A model generated the notes under the pieces. It was given only the letters and a program-made list of their open reading frames with translations, made no database searches and had not been told where the DNA came from. Below, in pieces: positions 13,919 to 21,863 of a DNA stretch of 21,863 bases (position 1 is its first letter; each line of letters begins with the position of its first letter). The DNA lies in the NCBI GenBank assembly GCA_938014865.1, contig CALLQJ010000408.1:1-21863 (forward strand), in the 5' to 3' direction. Origin of the DNA: an uncultured Fastidiosipila sp. GTDB taxonomy: Bacteria > Bacillota > Clostridia > Saccharofermentanales > Fastidiosipilaceae. A program made the translations under genes and the position numbers.

Positions 13919-16435
13919 TTATTCTGTCGGATGTTCTTCACGCTCTTCCAGAAGATTACAGTGTTCAAAATAGCCCTTACAAAAACGCAGTGTTTGAATT
14001 TCCCACGGTCCGATAGCCGAGAGATACTCCTGCCCGTTGAGATTCAGCTTATAGGTCACACCTTTTCCCGCCGTTTCAACCAGACGAAGAATTAAGCCGC
14101 GGCCGTCTTCCGCTTTTTTAAGGCTGTTCAAAATTACATTATCTTTATCAATAGCAAAGTAAGAAGCAAAACCTTTATGCATGATCCTTTTTTCACCATA
14201 CGCGGGGTGCTGACTGTCCATCAAGTGATGAAGCGGACGGGCTAAATAAAAGGCCAAATCTTTTTTCACCGACGCGTCCGCTTTAATGCCGTGCGGATAG
14301 AGAAGAAATGAAAATCGCTGCATACCTAAATCTGCATAATAATAGTCTTCGGTATCACGGTACCAATTCTTACCGTAGCCCTGTGCCATGATGGCATTGC
14401 GGCTGAGAATAATATTGAGACTGTCAGGCCTTACGCTGTACGCATATTTCGAGTCATTTACGAGCAATAGTCCGCGGTCATCCTGATCTGTCAGATCAAC
14501 GTAACGATGCATACAATAATCCATCGTTTCAGCTGCTTTGTGCCGGTATTCACCGTAGGCTTTTTCGGCTGTAAGCTGATCGCGTCCCTGACGCGGGAGC
14601 GCCATATGAATACTTTCCCATATAGTATTCAGCAGGAGCTTGTTTTCGATTTCCAAATACGGATTATCATGATAGAGAATAAAGCGCTGTTCCAAGCTGC
14701 GGCCGTCAAGATGATAACGGGCCCGGACGACCTTGCGAAGAGGTCCTGATTCAATCAGATCAAGACGGTCAAACGAAAGTCTTTTTCCGCTGTCCTGCCA
14801 TGCTCTGAACTGTCTCCCGCCCCAAGCATCTCGTTCATCAAGTATAATCGGGAAAGTGATTTCTTTTCCCAAAGCTTCGTAATTGTTTTTCTTGTCATAA
14901 AGCGAGTACAAAAACCCTGCTTCGGAGAATTTAGCCGACAGCTGATTATTTTCCAGAATAAAGGGGTCATCATCCGGTATAAGGCCTTCATTTTTTTGCA
15001 ATGGAAATTCAGGTTCGATCCTGACGTCACAGGCGCGGTCCGGCTCCTTGACGATAATCCGATATTCCTTAAATGAGAGCGCATCAAGACTCAGAGGTAT
15101 AATCAGCCTTCGGCGCCCGCCTATGTGATAATTTCGGGCTTTTGCTTGTGTATAAGTCCTCTGATAAGGAACTTCCTCACCGTTTTCATCGAGAATCGTG
15201 ATTTGTTCTCGACAGTGCCAGGGAATCTCAAAGGTATAAAAATGCTCATACTTCTGCCCGTTCGGATTGAAAATAAAAAGCGGCATGCCCTCTCCTACGG
15301 TATCACAGGCATTCACCATGGCTTGAGAGGCATCATTGATCATCGTCCCGCAGCGGTATGAAATCCCCGCTAACTCTGCAATAGCCTCATCACGCGCTTC
15401 GGGTATTATGGTGCCGCAAATTGTATCATGAAAATGATTGAAGAGGAGCTTTTTCCATAATGTGCTCAATTCCTTCTGTTCTTGCTCCGCTTTCAAAGCA
15501 TCTGCATTTGAAAATCCGGACTGTGACAGGAAAAACTCTTTCAGCAAAAGCATAAATTCACAGCGGAGCAGCGCTTCCTCCGCTCGGCGATTGGCTTGTT
15601 TCAGTTTAGCATCCATGGAATAGGCGCCGACCGATACACGATTAAAAAAGTCCTTGCGAAGCGGCAGACGTTCTTCATCAAGTGATGCAAAAAAACGATC
15701 GTAGTCAGAAAAAAGAAGTTTTAAATCCGGATTCTCTTTTTGCAGACGGTAAACGGCTTCAATATTTTCAATTGTCGGACCGCCGCCGTGATTTCCTACG
15801 CCGAAACAACAAACCATCTCCTGCAAGCCGCAGTCCTCAGCCGCTGCAAGTGCTTTTCCTAATTCTTCCTTCAATGCATCATATGTCCAGGTCGTATATT
15901 CACTCGGCAGACTCAGCGCCCGGACCCGGCTTCCGTCCGCCCCTTCCCAGATGAAAACAGCGTCGTCTTTTAGCCGCGGGCGCATAAATACATAGTTTTT
16001 GATACCGCTTTTCCGGAGGATCTGCGGCAAAGCATCGGACTGACCGAATGCGTCCGGATTTGCACACGTTTCTGACTTTCTGCCGAAATAAGCTTGAAGC
16101 ATACGCTGTCCGTAAAGAAACTGACGGACGAGCGCTTCACCTCCCGGCAAATTCGTATCATTTTCCACATAAGACGGACCCGCTAAAGCAATACGTCCTT
16201 GTTTTACGCGCATTTTTACTGCGTCAAAAAGTTCAGGTATATTTTCTTTTAAATACGAGAAAAATGAAGCTGAAGCACTTGTAAAGACGAATTCCGGAAA
16301 CTCCTCAATCCTGTCCAAAGCCGAAGCGTAGCTTGCCTTAACTTCCTGCAGGCCTTCGGATTTTGTCCAAAACCACACCAAATCGATATGAGAGTTTCCG
16401 ATCATATGAATAATTTTCTTCTGCTTTTTCATCAT
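13919..16435 (-). CDS. Compact GH38 alpha-mannosidase
   Basis: Expected to release alpha-linked mannose from oligosaccharides or small glycosides in the cytoplasm. The 838 residues start almost directly with the catalytic domain. Zinc ligands are His16 and Asp18 in NSHIDLVWFW and His336 in FNHFHDT; the nucleophile is Asp128. The nucleophile loop reads ANPDAFGQSDALPQIL, against WLPDVFGYS in the neighbouring GH38, so the two belong to different GH38 subgroups. The mid and C-terminal beta domains run to the end. The N-terminal beta domain of the larger neighbour is absent. The ATG overlaps the upstream stop in TGATG and has no clear Shine-Dalgarno sequence, so translation must rely on coupling; a second in-frame ATG follows at once. 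No signal peptide. Confidence 0.94.
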   Translation of the reverse strand: MMKKQKKIIHMIGNSHIDLVWFWTKSEGLQEVKASYASALDRIEEFPEFVFTSASASFFSYLKENIPELFDAVKMRVKQGRIALAGPSYVENDTNLPGGEALVRQFLYGQRMLQAYFGRKSETCANPDAFGQSDALPQILRKSGIKNYVFMRPRLKDDAVFIWEGADGSRVRALSLPSEYTTWTYDALKEELGKALAAAEDCGLQEMVCCFGVGNHGGGPTIENIEAVYRLQKENPDLKLLFSDYDRFFASLDEERLPLRKDFFNRVSVGAYSMDAKLKQANRRAEEALLRCEFMLLLKEFFLSQSGFSNADALKAEQEQKELSTLWKKLLFNHFHDTICGTIIPEARDEAIAELAGISYRCGTMINDASQAMVNACDTVGEGMPLFIFNPNGQKYEHFYTFEIPWHCREQITILDENGEEVPYQRTYTQAKARNYHIGGRRRLIIPLSLDALSFKEYRIIVKEPDRACDVRIEPEFPLQKNEGLIPDDDPFILENNQLSAKFSEAGFLYSLYDKKNNYEALGKEITFPIILDERDAWGGRQFRAWQDSGKRLSFDRLDLIESGPLRKVVRARYHLDGRSLEQRFILYHDNPYLEIENKLLLNTIWESIHMALPRQGRDQLTAEKAYGEYRHKAAETMDYCMHRYVDLTDQDDRGLLLVNDSKYAYSVRPDSLNIILSRNAIMAQGYGKNWYRDTEDYYYADLGMQRFSFLLYPHGIKADASVKKDLAFYLARPLHHLMDSQHPAYGEKRIMHKGFASYFAIDKDNVILNSLKKAEDGRGLILRLVETAGKGVTYKLNLNGQEYLSAIGPWEIQTLRFCKGYFEHCNLLEEREEHPTE

Positions 16436-19400
16436 CAGAACAACACTTTCACTGTGACAATTTCAAAGGGGCTGATCGGGAATACAATTTCATTTTTGCT
16501 TAAATTTATTTCTTCCGTTTTATTTTCCATGAGATCGCAAAGCCACGCCCGCCGGACTTCTGCGGCAAATTGCAGCTTAACAGCGGTATTTTTTCTGTTT
16601 TTAAATTCATAAAGTCTTACGACAAAGCCCGTTCCGTCCTCCGCCTGTTTCACGGTATCAATATAAACATGCGGACAATCCGTTTTAACAAAAGACTTAT
16701 CATAAGCTGCTGTTTCTTCCGCCTGCCCGTCGACAAAACTGTATAAAAACGGCATGTTGATATTTAATGCTTCTGTGAACGTGTCACTTTCTTCAAACGT
16801 TCCCGGATGCGGATAAAGTGAATAGGTAAATTCATGCAGGCCTTGATCTGCATTTTTATCGGGCGCAATAGCTGATTTAATAAGGCTTAGCCCGAGACAG
16901 CCGCCGTATACATCCCAGCCGTACTTTGAATCGCTTAACACCGCAGCACCATAATCACCTTCGGACAAATCTGCGAAGCGATGTCCGCAAACTTCAAATC
17001 GCGCCATATCCTGATGTGTATTTCGATGATTCGGACGCTTAATCGTCCCGAACTGGATATCAAAAGTGGCTTCGCTGCAGTGAATATCAAAGGGGAAATA
17101 AACTTTCAGAAGCACTTGATGTTCGTGCCAATCCACTTTCGTAACAAAGTCAATGCGCGGCGTTCCGGCATAGAGAATCATATCTTGTGTCAGCTTTGAC
17201 CGGTTAAATTGCCATGTTTGCCGCCAAACCAAGCGTTCAGGACCCGTTTCAATCGGCTCACTTTGCTGCAGCTCAAAAGGCGGGTAAGGCTTTTCCAGAT
17301 AAAACTTATCGATATCCCAAGCATCAAAGCGGAGAGGTTTGTCTTCATATGCAACAAAATGATTTAAAGGTTTGCCGCAGGTCAAAATACGCCCTTCTGT
17401 CTTATCTTTCAAATACTCAATTTCACCTGCTTGGTTCAGAATAATTTTATAGAATGGTGTATCGATTTGATCAGCCGTTACATTAAATAAGGATTTTGTT
17501 TCCGCTGCGGGCTTAGCTTGTACTATACGATACGTTTTTGTGCCGTAGGGGGGAATATCTTTAAGACGGAACAAAAGCCCGTTTTTTGTTTTCTGAGCAG
17601 GTATCTGTTCTTCTTGATACTGCAGCATCGTATGCTCCGTAATATTTTCGGAGAACGGAAGCTCAAGATAATCACTTCGCGTCATGCCGGAAGCATTAAC
17701 AACACGCAGAAGCTTCTCTTCACCCGCCTGCGTTTTATCCGTCTGCTCGAGTTCATGCTCAAGCAAGGCCATTCCTTTCGCTTTAATTTTCCGATAATCT
17801 TCGGCTGCATCCTCATAAACTTGGGCAATCGAAGAACCCGGTAAAATATCATGGAACTGCAGGAGCAGAACACGCTGCCAAAGCTTGTCAAGCGTTTTTT
17901 TGGGATAGTCTTTCGTACGACCGAGAAAGCGATTAAAAGCGGCAAGAAATTCAATATTATGCAATAAAATTTCCGCCTTGCGGTTGGCCCGTTTCGTCCG
18001 TCCTTGCGACGTATAGGTACCGCGGTGATATTCAAAATAAAGCTCGCCTTTCCATACAGGCATCTTTTCATGGTCTGTTTTATCAAAGATATGCGAAAAA
18101 TAATCCTCCGCACCCGACGTTTTAACGTAGGGGATACCGGGCACATTCTCCATGACTCTCATGCTTTCGAGCATTTCCCGTGTCGGACCACCGCCTCCGT
18201 CCCCCCAGCCGTAAGCAATAAGGAGGTCCGAATTAATTTCTTTATTTTTATAATTTTCCCACACACCGGTAACATCACGAGCGGACATTTTTCCGTTATA
18301 CGTATAAAACCATGAGCCGTCCTCAGGCGTTGTAATAAAGTGTGTGAAGATCTTCGAACCGTCAATCCCTTCCCAGAAAAATGTATCATAAGGGAATTGG
18401 TTGTATTGATTCCAGCTGATCTTCGTTGTCATAAAATATTTGATGCCGGACTTCGCCATAATTTGCGGCAATGCGCCGGAGTAACCGAACACATCCGGCA
18501 GCCACAAAAGCTTGCTGTCACGGCCGAACTCTTCTTTTATGTAGCGTTTTCCGTATAAGAATTGACGAACCAAAGATTCTCCGGACGGCAGATTTGTGTC
18601 AGATTCCACCCACATGCCACCTGTAATTTCCCAGCGGCCGTTGAGGATCTGTTCTTTGACAGAAGCAAAAACATCCGGATGATCTTCTTTCAAAAAAGCA
18701 TAGAGTTGTGGTGATGAATGCATGAATTTATATTCCGGATACTGCTTCATCAAATTCAGGACGGTAGAAAACGTGCGGGAAGCTTTTTCACGCGTTGCAT
18801 TTAAGCGCCAAAGCCAAGCCATATCAATATGAGAGTGGCCTAAGCCGTAAACATGCGGCTTCAGTTCATGATATTCAGCTAAACGTTTTCTCTCATTTTC
18901 AAGGTAATTCAGCGCCTCATAGACGGATTTATAGTAATTTTCATCATATAAATTTAAAAAGTTAATTTTTCCGAAGGCTCTGTTTAAAATTTCTCTAAGG
19001 CTTATTTTTTTCAAATCACCGTCCGGTAAAATTTTTGCACAATCCAAAAGGTTTTTTGCAAGAAAACAGAAACGCTCGACCCGGCGGTCAAAATGCACCA
19101 GCTGTGCTGTTTTGAATCGGCGTTTTTCCGGAACACCCAATACTCCGCTCCACACTTTAAGTGCTAAAAAGAGCTTGTTTTCCGTTCTGAGTTTTTCATC
19201 TAAGATAACTTCCTCATGCCAAATATCAACGGCCTGTACCGCCTTCTCATTAACATAAAGCAAACCTTCTGCTGTTGATTCACCGCCGTCCCGCGGCCCC
19301 GGCACTAATCTGATCAAGAGATCACGGCCGCGCCAGGAGGCGGGGATTTCAATTTCACTGCGAAACCAAGCGACTTTATCATAACCGCCCCAGCTTTGCG

Positions 19401-19593
19401 GAATGGTAAAAACATCCCAGTTCTCATCAGGATAATCCCGCTTCCAAGCATCATTTATCATGTCATCACTTGTGCTTTCATGATAACGCCACTGCGGAAT
19501 ATCCAGGGTCTGACGATAACGGCTCGGATAAATATTATCTTTTAAGTACTTTTCAACTCTCTCGAATACAAATTCAGGATCTTTTACTTTCAT
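16435..19593 (-). CDS. Full-length GH38 alpha-mannosidase
   Basis: A cytoplasmic alpha-mannosidase of the long bacterial type, 1052 residues. The N-terminal beta-sandwich region (about 1-240) precedes the catalytic domain (about 245-600). Zinc ligands are His255 and Asp257 in LGHSHIDMAWLWR and His581 in LQFHDILPGSS; the nucleophile is Asp367 in LWLPDVFGYSGALPQIM. ESDTNLPSGESLVRQFLYG (330-348) and YGWGDGGGGPTREML (461-475) are further family blocks. The C-terminal half is made of beta domains. It begins 4 bases after the ROK kinase stop, with only a weak GGA upstream, and overlaps the compact GH38 by one base, so the three are translated as a unit. Linkage specificity (alpha-1,2, 1,3 or 1,6) cannot be read from the sequence. 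Confidence 0.95.
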   Translation of the reverse strand: MKVKDPEFVFERVEKYLKDNIYPSRYRQTLDIPQWRYHESTSDDMINDAWKRDYPDENWDVFTIPQSWGGYDKVAWFRSEIEIPASWRGRDLLIRLVPGPRDGGESTAEGLLYVNEKAVQAVDIWHEEVILDEKLRTENKLFLALKVWSGVLGVPEKRRFKTAQLVHFDRRVERFCFLAKNLLDCAKILPDGDLKKISLREILNRAFGKINFLNLYDENYYKSVYEALNYLENERKRLAEYHELKPHVYGLGHSHIDMAWLWRLNATREKASRTFSTVLNLMKQYPEYKFMHSSPQLYAFLKEDHPDVFASVKEQILNGRWEITGGMWVESDTNLPSGESLVRQFLYGKRYIKEEFGRDSKLLWLPDVFGYSGALPQIMAKSGIKYFMTTKISWNQYNQFPYDTFFWEGIDGSKIFTHFITTPEDGSWFYTYNGKMSARDVTGVWENYKNKEINSDLLIAYGWGDGGGGPTREMLESMRVMENVPGIPYVKTSGAEDYFSHIFDKTDHEKMPVWKGELYFEYHRGTYTSQGRTKRANRKAEILLHNIEFLAAFNRFLGRTKDYPKKTLDKLWQRVLLLQFHDILPGSSIAQVYEDAAEDYRKIKAKGMALLEHELEQTDKTQAGEEKLLRVVNASGMTRSDYLELPFSENITEHTMLQYQEEQIPAQKTKNGLLFRLKDIPPYGTKTYRIVQAKPAAETKSLFNVTADQIDTPFYKIILNQAGEIEYLKDKTEGRILTCGKPLNHFVAYEDKPLRFDAWDIDKFYLEKPYPPFELQQSEPIETGPERLVWRQTWQFNRSKLTQDMILYAGTPRIDFVTKVDWHEHQVLLKVYFPFDIHCSEATFDIQFGTIKRPNHRNTHQDMARFEVCGHRFADLSEGDYGAAVLSDSKYGWDVYGGCLGLSLIKSAIAPDKNADQGLHEFTYSLYPHPGTFEESDTFTEALNINMPFLYSFVDGQAEETAAYDKSFVKTDCPHVYIDTVKQAEDGTGFVVRLYEFKNRKNTAVKLQFAAEVRRAWLCDLMENKTEEINLSKNEIVFPISPFEIVTVKVLF

Positions 19594-19597
19594 TGCT

Positions 19598-20596
19598 TCA
19601 TCCGTTCTTTCGCATGCTTTTTCGGCTGCTGTGCATTAGGAGATCCGATGCAATAGACAAGGCCGCATAATCGCCTAAATTTTCACCTAAGGCCGCGGGA
19701 GCAACACGGCATACTGCCAGAGATGTTTCTAATGCTTCTTCCCGCAACGCTTTTTCCATAGCCGGTCTGATATATTTTTCCTGCCGCATGAAAATACTGC
19801 CGATGACAATACATTCAGGGTTCAGCAGATCGATTAATATGGCCAAGCCCTGACCCAGTTTTTCACCTGTTGTTGCCCATATTTTAAGTGCAGCAGGATC
19901 GCCTTGCTCGGCAGCTTCGCCGATTGTTTTTGCTGTTATATCACGAAGTGACGCATCATCCGCTATCAGCAAACTCGCTTTACCTTGTTCCTGATACTCA
20001 GAGAGGATTTTTTGTCCTAATTGCGCAATACCTCCGCCGCTGCAGAACCCTTCAAATGATCCGGCTTTGCGAAAGCCGACAGGACCTGCCGGTTCAAGAC
20101 GTATATGGCCCACCTCACCCGCCATTTCATTTGTTCCGGTATACAGGTCTCCGTTCAAAATCAAACCGGCTCCTAATCCTGTACCGAACGTTAAAAATAT
20201 CATGTTGTCTGTACCTTTCCCTGCACCCCAGGCATGTTCAGCCAAGGCACAGGCATTTGCATCATTTTGCAAAGCACAAGGCAGATCAAAATGCTTCGTC
20301 ATAAAACGCACGATCGGAACATTGTCCCAGCCCGGTAAATTCGGCGGACTATTGATCGTCCCTTTTTTACTGTCCAAAGGTCCGCCGCAGCTGATTCCGA
20401 TCGCTGCGGCGGGCTCTTTCTTCTCCTCCGCCAGTCGAATCAGTTCTGCGGTATTCCGCGTTATCATGTCGAGAGCCTCCGGTAAATCAGGCGGCGTCTT
20501 CTCACATATTTTCTTTACAATTTCAATAGAATCTTTATCTTCTCTCCCGAGACTTACTGAAATCTTTGTTCCGCCTATATCAACGCCGATAATCAT
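19598..20596 (-). CDS. ROK-family sugar kinase lacking the zinc-site cysteines
   Basis: Probably phosphorylates the hexose released by the neighbouring mannosidases. The 332 residues have the N-terminal ATP loop GVDIGGTK (4-11), CGGPLD (70-75), and the catalytic Asp112 in LQNDANACALAEHAWG. His164 in GEVGHIRL is the conserved ROK histidine. The usual CxCGxxGCxE zinc motif is replaced by residues 173-182 (VGFRKAGSFE): all three cysteines are gone and only the Glu remains. There is no DNA-binding domain, so it is a kinase and not a ROK repressor. A GGAGT site precedes the ATG. The 86 bases before the start hold no terminator and no convincing promoter, so it is probably cotranscribed with the upstream GH38. 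Glucose, mannose or an N-acyl sugar are all possible substrates. Confidence 0.94.
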   Translation of the reverse strand: MIIGVDIGGTKISVSLGREDKDSIEIVKKICEKTPPDLPEALDMITRNTAELIRLAEEKKEPAAAIGISCGGPLDSKKGTINSPPNLPGWDNVPIVRFMTKHFDLPCALQNDANACALAEHAWGAGKGTDNMIFLTFGTGLGAGLILNGDLYTGTNEMAGEVGHIRLEPAGPVGFRKAGSFEGFCSGGGIAQLGQKILSEYQEQGKASLLIADDASLRDITAKTIGEAAEQGDPAALKIWATTGEKLGQGLAILIDLLNPECIVIGSIFMRQEKYIRPAMEKALREEALETSLAVCRVAPAALGENLGDYAALSIASDLLMHSSRKSMRKNG

Positions 20597-20682
20597 CGTT
20601 TTACTCCTGTTCTTTCCATAAAATTGATTGTCTCTGTTTTCTATCCGACAACAAATAAATCAAACTCACGATTCAGCCGAAT

Positions 20683-21863
20683 TTACATTTCGAGCATATT
20701 GACTTCTTTTACCTCGCGGCTGATGTCATAAGGGACCTTAACGGTTTTGATTTCACACGGAGCGAAATCCAAGGTAAAACGGCGTTTGCAGAATAAAAGT
20801 TCCACAGTGACGGTTTCGCTTTGTTTTTTATACTCATAAAAACGCAGAATCAGTCCGTCTTTATCTTCCGCTTCCTTAATCAGTGTCAAAAGGACATGTG
20901 CAGCATCTATTTTCACAAAAGCTTGCTTTGTCGGGAGATTCCCTTTATGTCCGGTCTCAATGATACAATCGGGGCGTTTATTAATTTCTTTAGAGCGCTT
21001 AACAATATCTGAATCCTTCCAGCCCCCTTCATGCGGCAGCATGATATAGGTAAATTCCTGAAGTCCGTCATCTGTATAATCGTAGAGAGCATCCGGATCG
21101 AGCTTTTTCGGATCGTGATGTGCATAAACAGAATTTCGCAGCACGGTTAGCTTCATCTCATCAATATCAAAGGAATAGCTGTATTTGGCATCATTGGCGA
21201 CTGCAAGTCCGTACATCAGATTATTCCGGAAGTGTTCACCGCTCATATCAAACCAGCTTTGTCCCGGTTCTTCTTCGCCGTTTGCCGATTTCTCAATATA
21301 GCCGAAAGGAATCTCAAGGGTTGGTTTGCGGAAATTAAAATTCACGGGGAAACGCAATTTCAATTGTGTATGCGGTGTCCGCCAATCTGCTCTTACCTTA
21401 ACCTCAATATAATCAAAGTCTTTATAGAGCCTGAATTCCTGCCACAGGTACGATTCACCATAAGCATATTTCACCCGGAATGCAGAACGAACAGGTCCTT
21501 CTTCAATCAGACGAATATCCTTGACCTCCATATCCGCAAGATAATCATCAAATTTAAAAATATTATGAGCCCACGTATCATGAGGATCATTGTAAACCGA
21601 GGGCACAGCACCTGCTCGCCTTAAAATATTAAGTTCATGTTTTTTATCGATAAGTTCATCCATGAAGCCGTTTTCCGGATTTAAGCGAATACGAAAGCGG
21701 TCGTTTTCCAGTATTTTTGTCTCTGCCTCATCCTTAACACAAACTGCCGGGAAGCTTTTGTGTTCTTCGGTTTTCAGATACAAATAGAAAACTTCATAGC
21801 CCAGAGCCGGAAGATCCGCGACAAATATAAGACGCGAGCCGTTTGATGCCCCAAGGCGCCAAT
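20683..21863 (-). CDS. GH38 alpha-mannosidase, C-terminal part (cut by window end)
   Basis: The reading frame stays open to the window edge, so this is the 3' part of a larger gene and not an independent small one; 392 residues are visible. The first visible residues (WRLGASNGSRLIFVADLPAL) match the linker region that follows the GH38 catalytic domain. The remainder is the beta-rich C-terminal half, ending with a segment (DGLQEFTYIMLPH ... DGLILRFYEY) that parallels the full-length GH38 in this window (QGLHEFTYSLYPH ... GFVVRLYEF). The catalytic residues lie outside the window. It is the first visible gene of the alpha-mannoside operon, 86 bases before the ROK kinase. A TTG at 21783 could be mistaken for a start but has no ribosome binding site and interrupts a conserved stretch. 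Confidence 0.92.
   Translation of the reverse strand, partial: WRLGASNGSRLIFVADLPALGYEVFYLYLKTEEHKSFPAVCVKDEAETKILENDRFRIRLNPENGFMDELIDKKHELNILRRAGAVPSVYNDPHDTWAHNIFKFDDYLADMEVKDIRLIEEGPVRSAFRVKYAYGESYLWQEFRLYKDFDYIEVKVRADWRTPHTQLKLRFPVNFNFRKPTLEIPFGYIEKSANGEEEPGQSWFDMSGEHFRNNLMYGLAVANDAKYSYSFDIDEMKLTVLRNSVYAHHDPKKLDPDALYDYTDDGLQEFTYIMLPHEGGWKDSDIVKRSKEINKRPDCIIETGHKGNLPTKQAFVKIDAAHVLLTLIKEAEDKDGLILRFYEYKKQSETVTVELLFCKRRFTLDFAPCEIKTVKVPYDISREVKEVNMLEM

Noticed and set aside
20683..21783. Independent 366-residue gene starting at TTG 21783
   Set aside because: The frame is open to the window edge with GH38-like sequence upstream of the TTG and no ribosome binding site, so it is the end of a larger gene.
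1..21863. tRNA, rRNA, CRISPR arrays, insertion sequences, phage genes or defence systems
   Set aside because: No cloverleaf-like sequences, regularly spaced repeats, transposase motifs or defence domains were seen on either strand.

Overview
The window looks like part of a Bacillota (probably Clostridia) chromosome with a plant- and glycan-degrading lifestyle. This rests on the strong AGGAGG-type ribosome binding sites, the xylose isomerase and xylulokinase sequences, and the number of glycoside hydrolases without secretion signals. It holds 13 protein genes, two of them cut by the window ends. I see no RNA genes, insertion sequences or CRISPR arrays, and no transporter.

Left block (1-7172), xylan/xyloside use. 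On the minus strand, a GH3 beta-xylosidase-type gene, xylB and xylA (cut by the window start) form one tight operon. Divergent from it, an AraC-family regulator and an SGNH carbohydrate esterase form a second operon. The 224-bp divergent region holds an imperfect dyad abutting the GH3 ribosome binding site and a candidate promoter for the regulator. The logic is intracellular: acetylated xylo-oligosaccharides are deacetylated, trimmed to xylose, isomerised and phosphorylated.

Middle block (7237-13250). A large GH2 beta-glycosidase with accessory C-terminal modules (minus) converges on the esterase, with hairpin terminators between them. Upstream of it are an M17 leucyl aminopeptidase (minus) and a divergent Asp/Glu-racemase-superfamily gene (plus). 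The racemase gene shares a bidirectional terminator with the next operon.

Right block (13249-21863), alpha-mannoside use. Five co-directional minus-strand genes run from the right window end: a GH38 alpha-mannosidase (only its C-terminal part is inside the window), a ROK sugar kinase without the usual zinc cysteines, a full-length GH38, a compact GH38 overlapping it by one base, and a GmhA-like SIS isomerase. Together they suggest intracellular release and phosphorylation of mannose or a related sugar. The GH38/ROK part is clearly lower in GC than the rest (hand-counted rows about 38% against about 60% on the left), suggesting a separate origin.

The best candidates for something undescribed are the mannoside operon (three GH38 enzymes, a cysteine-poor ROK kinase and a GmhA-type isomerase), the racemase-fold protein keeping only one of the two catalytic cysteines, and the dyad at the head of the GH3-xylBA operon.
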